Source of the DNA: Patiria miniata
Lineage: Eukaryota > Echinodermata > Asteroidea > Valvatida > Asterinidae
Assembly (NCBI RefSeq): GCF_015706575.1
Contig: NW_024037059.1
Span: forward strand, 30,514,129-30,578,128
Direction: 5' to 3'
DNA: 64,000 bases
The notes under the pieces were generated by a model. The model did no database searches. It was not told the origin of the DNA and saw nothing but the letters and a program-made list of their open reading frames with translations. Shown piece by piece: positions 33,653 to 44,725 of the stretch. The translations under genes and the position numbers were made by a program. Every line of letters begins with the position of its first letter. The first letter of the stretch is position 1.

Positions 33653-35139
33653 ATTTGTTTTACTACACCTCATAAAATATTTAGTAGCCTCGCTGCCTTT
33701 TTAGTGGCCTCAATGCTTTGTCGATAACGGCCTTCATAGATTTTGTATCTTCTTTCAGCACAAGATATTCAAGTTCTTTGTCAGTCAATGAAATAGTCTG
33801 GTGCCTTACTGCAGTAGTTACAAGGACTACAAAAACCAGACTGCTTCCATAAAGGTTACTTCATGCCACAGACTATGTTTGCATGTGTCACTGGTTCCAG
33901 AGGGAATTTTTGGTGCTACCAGAAAAGATACCGCATGGTACTGAGCTGGATACTCACTGGGAGACGTCAACTGGGCGTGTATCATTTTTACTTTCCAGAC
34001 ACACGGTAGAATTGGCCAATGACATGCTCCAATTTGAACATGAATATTTATGAGGTGTAGTAATCAAGACTACTTTTAAAAGAGTTGACATTCAAAGGTT
34101 GTGTGTTGGATCTGGAGGTAGCTGATTGAAGGCTTCGTAGAGATTTGCCGTAAAATCCTTGACATGTTTCATCAGCTGAAGCTCCTATTGACAAAACAAC
34201 AACAGTTGGCATGAGTCTTCTACATCCCACGAGCGTGAGTGGAACATGGAATAATGTTGTGCGTCTGCGTCCCACATGTCAGAAGGCCACAATCTGAGTG
34301 GCATGTGGGATGCAAACGCAGTAACGCACTACATTTTCCAAGTTCCAGAATTGCGGTCTTAAAAACAAATATCTTCAAGCAAACTCAACGCAAGTAAAGA
34401 TGGAACACACACATTGTACAGGGCGAGTTACAAAAGTCCCTTTGGATAATTTCTTACCTCCCATGAAAACAGGAGAGGTTGCAAGTTGTTCTCTTCGGCC
34501 AACATTCAACCTGGGTATTGACAAGATTCTGAACAAATTTCACTGATATTCATCCATGCATGCAAAGGATACAGGCCTTTTTTGTGACTACCCCAAAAAA
34601 CACCACCAACACAAAGTTCAGAATAGGCCTTTAGCATCAACACTATGGCAGCAATGGGCCTCAGGACAATGAAGGAAATAAATGGAATAACAGAACAGGA
34701 CATCAATTAAATGGAACTAAATTTACTGAAATTGAAACTGAATTTTTACAGGGTGAACCAAGAAGACTTGACATAAAAACTGTAACCAACGGCAACCATG
34801 TTTTTCAAAAACAGAATTCTCATTTATAAACATTTTGAACAGAAGGGGATATATTCAAGTAATAAAGATTAGTATAAGAGTGGAGCAGATTTCAGCTTTT
34901 TCAGACAAAGATAATGAATGTACTTGGCTGATTATTAACAAGTGCATTGAAAACCGGCCAAGGAACTCCATGCAGATAAACAAAGTGAGAAAACAAAGAT
35001 TTGCATTAATTTTTACCACGTCTTACCTGACATCATCACAAAATGCTACAGTTACTATCCATTAAGAAACAAAATTCTACGGAATCCATCAAATGCCCCA
35101 AAAAACTATAATGTTCCATATCTAGCATCATAAAAAAAA
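33653..35139. other. Non-coding spacer
   Basis: No gene supported. An inverted-repeat-like pair (gtgtgcgtctgcgtccc / gggatgcaaacgcag) lies around 34259-34323. Confidence 0.45.
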
Positions 35140-36487
35140 TCCATTTGTGACTGTACAAGTTTTCCATATCCGCAGTCATCAAAAACACTCATTGTTGGTC
35201 CCCAAATCCAACTTCAGAAATGAATCCCCGAGAGATTTTAGCACTTCAATCAGGATTCAGGGAGAAAACAAACGGTTCAGTTTTTTTATCCAAATGTCCC
35301 AAATCTAAAAAGTTTTCCATATCCACGGTCATCAAAGTTACTCATTTTTGGACCAAAAATCCAACTTCACAAAATTAAGTCAAATGTTCACACAAGTTAT
35401 GTAGCGGTCAGAAATGAATTTCCGAGAGATTTCAGCTCACTACAGTCAGCATTCGGAGAGAAAACAAACAACTTATTTGTTTACCCAATTGTCCCACTCA
35501 AACAGTTTTCCATATCTACGTTCATCAAAAATACTCATTTTGGCCCAAAAATCCAACTTCACGAAATTAAGTCATATGTTCACACAAGGTGGGTAAAGGC
35601 CAGAAATGAATCCCCAAGAGATTTCAGCTCACTTCAGTCAGAATCCAGGGAGAAAACAAACATTTTAGTTTTTTTACCCAAATGTCCCAAATCTAAAAAG
35701 TTGTCCATATCCGCGGTCATAAAAAATATTCATTTTTGACCAAAAATCAAACTTCAGTCAGCATTCGGGGAGAAAACAAACAATTTATTTTTTTACCCAA
35801 TTGTCTCAAATCTAACAGGTTTTCCATATCCGTGGTCATCAAAAATACTCCTTTTTGGAACAAAAATCCAACTTCACACAATTAAGTCAAATGCTCACAC
35901 AAGTTGGGTAGAGGTCAGAATTGAATTCCCCAGAGATCTCAGCTGATTACAGTCAGGATCCACGGAGAAAATAAAATGTTTATTTCTTTACCAAAATGTC
36001 CCCAATCTAAACAGTTTTCCATATCCACGTTCATCAAAAATACTCATTTTGGCCCAAAAATCCAACTTCACGAAATTAAGTCATATGTTTACACAAGGTG
36101 GATTAAGGCCAGAAATGAATCCCCAAGAGATTTCGGCTCACTTCAGTCGGGATCCAGGTAGAAAACAAACATTTCAGTTTTTTACCCAAATGTCCCAAAT
36201 CTAAAAATTGTCCATATCCGCGGTCCTCAAAAATTTTCATTTTTGCCCCAAAAATTCAACTTCAAAAAATTAATTCAAATGTTCACACAACGTGGGAAGA
36301 GGCCAGAATGAATTCCTGAGAAATTTCAGCTCACTACAGTCAGGATCCAGGGAAAAAACAAATTATTTAGTTTTTTACCCAAACATCCCAAATCTAAAAA
36401 GTTTTCCATATCAGTGGTCATAAAAAAATATTCATTTTTGCCCAAAAATCAAACTTCACGAAATTCAGTCAAATGGTCACACAAGGT
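35140..36487. repeat. Minisatellite, unit about 195 bp, about seven units
   Basis: Recurring landmarks: ttttccatatccgcggtcat near 35160, 35307, 35503, 35699, 35818, 36014, 36204 and 36399; gagatttcagctcactacagtcag; cccaaatgtcccaaatctaa; gttcacacaaggtgggta. One interval (35699-35818) is a shortened unit. The array breaks off at gtcacacaagg (36477-36487), and its continuation is found at 38388-38880 beyond the lectin gene. Other units are at 58880-59900. Non-coding. Confidence 0.9.
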
Positions 36488-37111
36488 ACTGTGTGAAATG
36501 CTTGTATCGTTGGTACCCACGCTATTTTCACAATGTTTCTACACATGAGTGGGAGCAGCGAACTAGCAGACAAGCGGCTGTTTCCAGCACGTGACATGCA
36601 TGTGAGTTGCAGTTCGATTGTCATGATTGCTGTGTTTACTGCTGTTTGTTTTCGAATCCAAGTTAGACGTACCGGTATAATAAAACAACTGTTGACTGCT
36701 GTGATGTGGGACATGACTTTGAACACCCTCGGGGCACATAGCACCCTCGGCTTTGCCTCAGGTACTATGCGTCCCTCGGGTGTTTGGCTGAAACCATTTT
36801 TACTTGTTCAGTTAACCATTAGGCAATATGAAACTGCCTCGCATGAGGTTAGACCGCACATTTTTAATATAAAAACAAGCTGGACAGTTCTAGGTTGACA
36901 GTGAATCAATAACTGCCATTCAAAGTGGTACCATAGCAACTAGCTTTTCGGGTGACTAGAATAGGTGTTGTGCTCTGCAAGTGACGTCAATTAAGTGTTC
37001 GCTGTGACGATCATTCTTCTCTCCGTACTCACCAGCTCTGGATGAAAAGTGATATCTCTCATTTCTACTGAATTACTTTGATCTGTTGCTTGTCGCAGTG
37101 CCAAACGAATC
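36488..37111. other. Lectin upstream region with inverted repeat
   Basis: Sequence unlike the minisatellite. An imperfect inverted repeat lies at about 36720-36783 (acaccctcggggcacatag against ctatgcgtccctcgggtgt, around ctcggctttgcctc). A candidate 3' splice site (tctgttgcttgtcgcag) ends near 37098, fourteen bases before the lectin ATG. Confidence 0.5.
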
Positions 37112-37900
37112 ATGTATTCGCTGAAATGTTTTGTTGTTTTGGCCATCACTTATGTCATCACAGTGTTAGGATCTCACATCTGCCCGTCTGAACCCGCTGT
37201 CAAATGTTCTTGCCCACCTCAGTGGCAATTGTGGCAGAACGGGTGTTATCGCCTCACTCCTTCACTATTCTCTTGGGATGCAGCCAAGGAAGCTTGCAAA
37301 GACATGGGAGGCAAGATGGCTGCTCCTTGCTCCCTCAAGGAAATGAACTTAATGACAGAAATGGCACAAAAAGAGAGCAGGGAATACAGAGTCTGGATTG
37401 CCTGCAATGACAAAAGAGTTGAAGGAACTTGGGAGTGTGACGGTCAGGAAGGAGGCGAGCCCTTCTTGGTATGGGATAATGGGCAACCTGATGATGATGG
37501 AGGAGGCAATCAAGATTGCGCTCAAATAGCCGCACGACATCATGACAGGATGGATGATGATTTCTGTGATCGCTCTCACTGGGTTATTTGTGTTCGCAAG
37601 GCTCAATACACTCATCTCCCAACCCAACCCCGTCAATACTGCCTCTCTACCGACACCCACGGCCGCATTCTAAACTCAACCTGCCTCCTCGACCACAACA
37701 TCCGGGAGTTTATCACCGAGGGCGTGGCCGCCTGTGGCTCGGCCTGCGCCAAGGAGCCCGAATGCCGCTCCTTCAACATCAAGAAAAACGAAGAAGGGAA
37801 GAAAATATGCCAGCTGAACAACAGCACAAGCTCTGAAGATAAAGACAACTTTCAGAAGACGGACTATTTCTGTATGTACTCAGAGGTGTGTTTTGGATAA
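37112..37900 (+). CDS. Secreted C-type lectin with C-terminal PAN/apple domain
   Basis: Intact single-exon ORF of 262 residues. Residues 1-20 form a hydrophobic signal peptide ending near VLGS. A C-type lectin-like domain spans about 34-162: PPQWQLWQNGCYRL, SWDAAKEACKDMGGKMA, and cysteines near 34, 45, 62, 136, 152 and 160. The sugar-selecting tripeptide is QPD (125-127), which in well-studied lectins favours galactose-type sugars. The usual WND Ca-binding triad is replaced by MDDDFC, so calcium dependence is uncertain. A PAN/apple-like domain follows (about 177-254, cysteines at 177, 191, 208, 212, 218, 233, 254). Two NST sequons (188-190, 237-239) are probably glycosylated. A role in extracellular recognition is likely from the family; the ligand is unknown. 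The gene and its flanks are enclosed by the 195-bp minisatellite on both sides. Confidence 0.9.
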   Translation: MYSLKCFVVLAITYVITVLGSHICPSEPAVKCSCPPQWQLWQNGCYRLTPSLFSWDAAKEACKDMGGKMAAPCSLKEMNLMTEMAQKESREYRVWIACNDKRVEGTWECDGQEGGEPFLVWDNGQPDDDGGGNQDCAQIAARHHDRMDDDFCDRSHWVICVRKAQYTHLPTQPRQYCLSTDTHGRILNSTCLLDHNIREFITEGVAACGSACAKEPECRSFNIKKNEEGKKICQLNNSTSSEDKDNFQKTDYFCMYSEVCFG

Positions 37901-38387
37901 CTACGTTCACAGTGGATATATAAATTAAGATTTTAAAAAATAGTGTACAAACTCATCCTTTAAGTAAAGGACACCTTCGTTTGGATTCAAATACTCGGGA
38001 GTGGACCAAAACTGCTAACTGTCGGCAGTCATCATGTTAATACCGTAGCTGTTTAATCTGCTATTTTGTGTGCTTAACAAGAATGCGTCAACTTTCAACA
38101 TAAAATGTAAATAACTAATCATATTATATTAGTAAAGGATTTGAAGCTAAAGAAATATACGTTAACATTGCATTTTTTTAAGGTTGAGCAAGTAGATTGA
38201 GTTTCCGTGTTTTCTATAGCATTTTCTTCTAGCAATTACTAATAATTGTCATAGTAATACACCTCAATGCTGTTACCATCGTTACAGCACTTGCATGTAA
38301 ATTCACATTTATTATGTACATTTTTGAAACAGGTTTGCTGGAAATGAAAAAGGTTTTTTTCTTAGGAATTATCAACGAAACTAATTT
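37901..38387. other. 3' flank of the lectin gene
   Basis: AT-rich, non-coding. No clear AATAAA. Ends where the minisatellite resumes (gcccaaaaatct). Confidence 0.5.
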
Positions 38388-38880
38388 CTAGCCCAAAAAT
38401 CTAAATTCACGAAATTAAGTCAAATGTTCACACAAGGTGGGTACATAGAGGCCAGACATGAACCTCCGAGAGATTTCAGCTCACTACAGTCAGGATCCAG
38501 GGAGAAAACAAACATTTCAGGTTTTTTTACCAAACTGTCCAAAATCTAAAAAAGTTTTCCATATCCATGGTCATCAAAAATACTGATTTTTGGCCCAAAA
38601 ATCAAACGTCACGAAATAAAGTCAAATGTTTAAAAAGAAGGTCAGAAATGAATCCCTGAGAGATATCAGCTCACTACAGTCAGGAACAAGGGAGGAAACA
38701 AACATTTAAGTTTTTTACAAAACATTTCCCAATTCTAAACAGTTTTCCATATCCGCGGTCATCAAAAATACTCATCTTTGGCCCAAAAATCCAACTTGAC
38801 AAAATTAACTCAAAAGTTCACAGGTGGGTTAAGGCCAGAAATGAATCCCTGAGAGATTTCAGCTCATTACAGTCATTAGG
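38388..38880. repeat. Minisatellite, unit about 195 bp, continued
   Basis: About two and a half units with the same landmarks as 35140-36487 (gaaattaagtcaaatgttcacacaaggtggg, ttttccatatcc, gagatttcagctca) in the same orientation. Confidence 0.88.
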
Positions 38881-39069
38881 TATGGCGACAGTGATATACA
38901 AGATCAATTGTAACATCAAACAGAGAGAACGTTTATACTAAAACAGGATTACAATTAGGTTGATGGTGGCTTTGAATTGATTAAACCTTAATTACTGCTT
39001 TGATGATAGTGACGTGCTCATACCGTAGATACTGCCTCTGTGAATAATCCCGTCTCACATTAATATTGA

Positions 39070-39670
39070 TGTTGGTAATAATGCCAAAGACAAAATGCAA
39101 TCATCCTGTCAATCAAAACTGACAGTGGCAAACCTTAATTTGACAGTGGAGAATAAGTATCGCGAGGCAACTTGCAACAATGTAAATATTTCATTAGCTA
39201 TAAACAGTATTGGCCTATTGCCGTTTGCAAGTTGGCCACGCCCCTTAGACAACCCTATGAAGTTTGTGTACGCTAAGTTTTGTTTGTCTCAGATGTTGCG
39301 CGTTCCGCATCCATTTGTATCACTGGACAATATTTCACAAGCTGCGTTGACGCGATTCTAACGCAATTCTACCGCGATCTTAGGTCAATTGTGTTCTGAC
39401 ATGACTTGGTAATCACACAGAACTGCCAAAGCATTCATCCTGTTTTAGAGGGCCTTTCTAATGACCGTAACTTACAACATGGCTTTATTGTTAAACACAA
39501 GGCATGGTATTGCATAACACATCAGACAATATTAGAAAGACCTATGGAGAACCATAAAATATGTTTGTATGGTCTGCAGGAGATTGTGGGATATTTGAAA
39601 AAGAGGCAGACGATATGATAAAACAAAAGCACATAGATACAGATGCAACAGGAGTAAAACACTGAAAGAC
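39070..39670. repeat. Partial fourth copy of the GPCR upstream region
   Basis: aatcatcctgtcaatcaaaactgacagtgg (about 39100) resembles the block at 44946-44976. Further on, gatatttgaaaaagaggcagac and caggagtaaaacactgaaagac (39588-39668) resemble 45190-45275. Diverged and with no receptor ORF attached. The small ORF at 39095-39361 is not convincing. Confidence 0.55.
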
Positions 39671-39679
39671 CTTCGAGTC

Positions 39680-39855
39680 CCTAAGGGTATATGACTCGAC
39701 TCGACTTGACTCGAGTCACTGCGAGCAAATGACTCCACTTGAATTCAGTCCCTCATCATCAGACATTCTTGAATTAATGACTCGACTCGACTCAAGTCAC
39801 TTCTTAAAAAATGACTCAACAAAGTCACAAAAATCGGAGACTCATTACAACTCTG
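39680..39855. mobile_element. Relic of the CAGAGTTGTAA hAT MITE
   Basis: Contains gactcgactcgacttgact words and ends cattacaactctg, the inverted terminus of the element at 4334-4967. The other end is missing or degraded. A shorter relic occupies the same place in GPCR copy B (44145-44184), so the insertion predates that duplication. Confidence 0.75.
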
Positions 39856-40848
39856 GTTACTAACCTGTTACTTCTGATTCCAATCCATCAAGACACAAAA
39901 CCAATTTGAATGGGGGAGGTGAAAACACATTTGCTGACAGACGAGACCAGTCCTTGCTGTTAGATGACAAGTCCCTGTGCTGCAGCAAATACAAAAGAAG
40001 AGGGGGGCGGTTTAACCATTAAGGCCTATATGACTGATGCAGTGTCATTAAATCATTATATATCATTAAATCAGTATATCATTTGTAGCTATCCAAAAGA
40101 TTATTGACAAAATTATTGTTGAAAAGTATGGTTTAAAGATACATGTAGTAAAGGCACTGAATTCACTGTCAGTTTATTCTCTGTGGCATGCTGTTATTTT
40201 TAAGCTGTCATTTTTAAGAAAACAATAAAAGAAAGTCATTTCCAAAGATGTGTCAAGTGAAACAATTTTGGAAATTTCCGTTTCTGTAGTTTGTTTTGAA
40301 TTTCATAGGCGAAGCCGTGAATGGGTGCGTGCAAGCGTTGACACTATGCACACCCACACGATTGCTATATTTCATCAGTTCAGAGTGTGACATCGCTTAG
40401 CTACATGTACAATCGGCTGAATGAGAATGATCAGAAATGACAAATGATATACTCTACTGGTACAATTAAAAGCAGACAATATTTAATATTATATAACTTA
40501 CATACAGATCCTAGTCATTTGATTGGTGGAACTCACATCACGTGGCATTCGTTATTGCTCCCATTCATGCCACGGCTCAAAAAGTACTATCCGCCCATGG
40601 GGAATGGGAAATACTATTCAACAGTTAGGATCATGACGCGGTATTTGTGTGCAAATGCATGCTGGTGTGCGCGTTCAGCGTTGCGCGTAGCGCGTATTGT
40701 TCCAAAGAGCCAGCGCTACAGCGTTGGGTTCAAACATTTTCGTGAAGGGGTGGTTTGGAAGAGACAAATACATTTTCCTCCAGGTTTGTATGGAAATAAA
40801 AGTTCAAACATATCAAATGACAAGGATCTATATGTCAGTTAAATAAAA
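39856..40848. other. GPCR copy A upstream: TTAA-flanked repeat and an insertion absent from copy B
   Basis: 40069-40470 is a diverged copy of the repeat at 44355-44725. From about 40465 to 41010 copy A carries about 550 bp not present in copy B, which reads straight from tactggtacc to tactattggtgg (44711-44737). No gene supported in it. Confidence 0.6.
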
Positions 40849-41010
40849 CAAATATTGAGTGGCTTTAAATTGTGAAATGGGAGGAATATTATCGCTAGGT
40901 AAAATCTGGACTTTTCCATTTTACTCGGCTTCGCCTCGTGAAATGGAAAAGTCCAGATTTTACCTTGCGATAATATTCCTCCCATTCCACGCTGAGCCAC
41001 TCAATATTTG
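40849..41010. repeat. Large inverted repeat (foldback), 162 bp
   Basis: caaatattgagtggct at the left is exactly mirrored by agccactcaatatttg at the right. After a short mismatched stretch, gaggaatattatcgc and aaaatctggacttttccatt pair exactly with their partners. Centre is actcggcttcgcctcgtg. Absent from GPCR copies B and C. Confidence 0.9.
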
Positions 41011-41396
41011 TATACTATTGGTGGGACTATTTGTTGCAGCATTTGTGCTGATGGACAAACTTTCTGCCGACAGAACAACAATTTCGCCCCAATTTTTTTA
41101 AATAGGGTGGGGTTGTCACGACAATTCTAGCACCCTCCCCCCCCCCCCCCCCCCCCCGGTCATGCTCTGATTACTGACTCTAGCAATAATTACTTCTTGC
41201 TGTCCTACTAATGTCGGTAATTCCAGAGGCAAACACAATCATCTTCTCAATCAAAGCTGACAGTGACGTGCTTTGATATGAAACTGGAGAGTTAGCATCA
41301 CTAGGCAACCTGTAAACACTGTCAGATTTCGTTTGGCTAATGGTGGTCTTAATTTTGACATGATTTCCAAATCCCACAGAAATGGATGTGCCAGCA

Positions 41397-41402
41397 TATA
41401 AA
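41397..41402 (+). promoter_or_regulatory. Candidate TATA box of GPCR copy A
   Basis: TATAAA in the block ccagcatataaaggcaactc. The same block occurs 1.2-1.5 kb upstream of the receptor ATG in all three copies (45107-45112; 58211-58216 on the minus strand). Downstream, ctctcttgcag is a possible splice acceptor, suggesting a spliced 5' UTR. Confidence 0.45.
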
Positions 41403-41523
41403 GGCAACTCAAGGTGCAGAAAATACCAGACAGACATACGGAGAAAGAAGACATCTGTCTGCATCTCTCTTGCAGATTGTGTTGATCTGAAAAAAAGGCA
41501 GACTCTACAATAGATGACAGCAA

Positions 41524-41815
41524 GGGGACGAATCTGTGTTCACGGGAACAGAGTGCCCATCTCTCTTTTGAAGCAATTGGGCCAGACTCGAGTCCATGAA
41601 ATGCTGCTGTGGGGGGATCGCCACACCTCCTCCACAGCGAGGCTGTTACCTTCCAAGCATTGAATAATGCCGACCATTTAACACCTGGGTTGAGAGGAGT
41701 AATTGAGGTAAAGTGCCTTACTCAAGGGCACAACACACATGGCCACAGCGGGGCTCGAACCCACAATCTCACGATCATGAATCCTGTGTTCTACTGCTAG
41801 ACCACACGTGCCCAC
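41524..41815 (-). mobile_element. tRNA-derived SINE with 13-bp target duplication
   Basis: On the minus strand it starts gtgggcacgtgtggtctagc and has an A box (41804-41791) and B box (GGTTCGAGCCC, 41761-41751). A body containing cccttgagtaaggcacttta follows. It is flanked by tagatgacagcaa (41511-41523) and tagaggacagcaa (41816-41828), a 13-bp duplication with one mismatch. GPCR copies B and C lack it, so it is specific to copy A. Confidence 0.9.
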
Positions 41816-42610
41816 TAGAGGACAGCAAAAGCACGTAGATATACCGGTAGTTCAAACAGGATGACATGGGACAAAGCTCCAGTACACAGGCTGTTGACTT
41901 TTGTCTTTCTCGTCAACATTGCCACGAACCCTGCACCAAACCAGTGAAAGAATCCCCTGCCCGTCCTTTGGTGGGCCTTGGGCATCTTAGCTTGGTCTGC
42001 ACAGTCACAAGTGGAGTCACAGAGGGGCTGACAATACATCTTAATCATTTCACCAAGGCTCAGTGGAAACGTCATCGTCACTTCCGACTGACTGCCACAA
42101 GCAAGCTGTGATGATGCCTGTAAAATAAGCTGAGCAAAGCAACCAAGCTTCTTACAAGGTGCCTGTGCTACTAAATAAAGAGGATTCTTTCAACTTGAAG
42201 GAGAGGACCTGCCCAAATAAATGGAATGTGTCACGTTGAGGTTTGCTTTGATGTATGCAAAGGTAGCCAACTCCTTCCAGTGGTAGGGAATCACTTCAAA
42301 CTTTGTACAGTCAACACGGGCTAACAAGTTAATGTTAATCTGAAACAAACACTGTTTCTTCCACTCCCTCGACCAAACAAGAAATCCCACGTTATGTCAC
42401 ATTACTCATTGGAACGTAAGGTGACATGTGCATGGATTTCAATGAACTTGATTTGACAGATATTACCTTTGCTTCAAGATGAGCTTTCAATGGTTGATCT
42501 ACAACTGTTCTGTGACTATATGTGGGGAAAATGTGACGTCAGACAATTGGAAATCTCTGAATGATGAACAAGAGTTCTAGACATTTTGGTTGAGCTACCG
42601 GTAAATCAAA

Positions 42611-43081
42611 ATGGAGAATAACGATTCTAGCTTAACAACCCTGGCTCCTTTTGATTTATCGCTGCCAACTATACTCATGGTGGTTATGACTGTATTTGGA
42701 ACAATCTTCTGTTTTATCTACTTGTGGCTTATCTGCTCTATCATTTTCTGTCGCAAAGTCAGAAATCATTCCAATTATTTCCTGGTGAATTTATTTGTCA
42801 CTGAATTTGGTACCATCCTGTTGCTACTGATTCAAATCCACAAAGACTTAAATAGGCCTTTCCCGAAAATATTGGTGTTGTTATTTGCAAGCATGGTTGT
42901 TCTTGCCTATGGTTATTTCTTGTATTCTGCTGTTGTTGCCTTAGATAGGTATTTCAAAATTGCCAAATTGCCAGTAATGCAGATGGTGTTGGGGGCGCTG
43001 TTTCTGGTGTACATGCAGAGCGAACATAGGCAGGTGCTCTGTGACACATGGAAGGCCATCCGTAACAAGTTCACATGCTAA
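42611..43081 (+). pseudogene. Truncated orphan GPCR (copy A), TM1-3 joined to TM7/tail
   Basis: Open frame of 156 residues. It matches the full-length paralogue at 46543-47529 from the start through the DRY motif (ALDRYFKIAK), then jumps to the last segment (VMQMVLGALFLVYM and the tail ending NKFTC). About 172 residues (TM4 to early TM7) are missing, in frame. Both parental boundaries contain ATGCAG (aaaccgatgcag and gtaatgcag), so a deletion between short matching words is likely. A local change replaces SALLDLS by SMVVLA. A receptor with only about four membrane spans is not expected to signal, so I call it a probable pseudogene, though the frame is kept. The locus also lost the LINE fragment present in copies B and C. 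Confidence 0.8.
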
Positions 43082-44144
43082 ACTGAAAACTAATACATTG
43101 TCTTTCTGCAGAAACAACACTATTTGTTGTAATTAGGTTAACAGCAAATCAGATTTACAACAAACAAAACCGGAAAATATTCTTAGAGAAATATTACATT
43201 GTGTGATACTGCTATATTTGGCGAAATGTGTGATTCCATAAATCAACACTGTTTTCACGCAGCGACAAAAAACCTAGAAAATCAATAATTTTTCGATATT
43301 GAGGTTTGCGGGCCATTTAATTACATTTGACACAAAGATCAATTTGATCAAGTTTCAAAGCAAAATATTGTTTACTTTCTTAATTGTCGTAAACAAACAT
43401 TTGACAAAAAGCTGGAACTCTGCGTTTTTTTCCTCATTTTAACGAATTGTCAAAAAGTCACCGCGTTAGCAGGGCTAGAGAAATCATGAACTGCTCTACA
43501 TGCACCAGGATGGAGGCACCGGCACAAACGATGTTAAAAAAGAACAGACATGCACGCTCCTCTGTATGTGACGCGCAAAATTAACATTTTCCCACAACAT
43601 TTCATGTTTTCACCAAGTGACAAAGACTGAGTAGGGGTAAGGTGATTTGAAAACAAGGATTATTAACTTCAAATGCAGTTACCTTGGGATGACCTTTTCG
43701 CAATAAAGAGGTTGTTGGTCACTTTGTGAAAACAGCGTTCAAATGTGGAACTGATAAAATTTTGGTGTCCCTATTTACATTGTGATATTTGTTTCCTTAG
43801 TACTACCAATAATAATATAATAGTTGCTCTTATAGCACTTGTACCTAAATATCTGGTAGCAAAGGATGAAACATCCAACTAATTTTCTCACAGTACGGGT
43901 GTCCTAAATAGTTCACTGTTTTACGTGTAAAGGGCCACCAAGGACAGACACACAATGTTCTCTGCTGTCGTCAATAATGCCTGTCGAAATTCCAGTGACC
44001 AAATACACCACTGGAAATACGTGGACAATTTGAACTTCGGTTGTCGGGTGAGCCATCAAACTTTTTTTCGATCGCTGATTGGTTCCCTAGGAAAGCAATA
44101 TGATGCTGCATGGGTCACCGCACATACATATATAGCCCGTGTGT
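43082..44144. other. Spacer between GPCR copies A and B
   Basis: The first 200 bp match the 3' flank of copy B (47530-47700). The rest is unique non-coding DNA as far as I can see. Confidence 0.5.
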
Positions 44145-44354
44145 TAAAAAAATCAGTGACTCGTTACAACTCTGGTTACTAACCTGTTATACATCGAATT
44201 CCAATCCATCAAGACACAAACCAATTTGAATGGTAGGGGTTAAAACACATTTGCCGACGGACGAGACCAGTCCTTACTGTTAGATGGCAAGTCCCTGTGC
44301 TGAGCAAAGAAGGGGCGGGGTTCCGGTAACCATTATCTGACTGATGCAGTGCCA

Positions 44355-44725
44355 TTAAAGGTAGAGTATATAATTTGCAGCTATCCAAAAAGTAATTGAC
44401 AAAATTATTGTTTAAAAGCATGGTTTAACGATAGCAATGGCACTGAACTCCATGAAAAATTATTCTCTCTGGCATGCTGTCATTTTGAAGAAAACAATAA
44501 AATAAGGTCATTTCCTAAGATGTGTCCAGTGACACATTTTTGTCAATTTCCGTTAGTAGTTTGTTTTGAATTAGGTGAAGCCGTGAATGGGTACGCGCAA
44601 GCGTTGACACTATGCACACGCACTTGCTATAAATCATCGGTTCAGTGTGTGACATCGCATAGCTGCAATTGCCTGAATGAGAATGATCAGAAATGACAAA
44701 TGATATACTCTACTGGTACCTTTAA
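44355..44725. mobile_element. TTAA-flanked MITE
   Basis: TTAA at 44355-44358 and 44722-44725 bracket an element beginning AGGTAGAGTATAT and ending with its imperfect complement (atatactctactggtacct). TTAA duplications are typical of piggyBac and Kolobok elements. Related copies: 40069-40470, 58592-58875 (inverted), and partial ones near 6305, 8230 and 15900-16289. Confidence 0.65.

Noticed and set aside
40444-40842. 132-residue ORF beside GPCR copy A
   Set aside because: Lies in an insertion absent from copy B; composition and lack of domain suggest chance.
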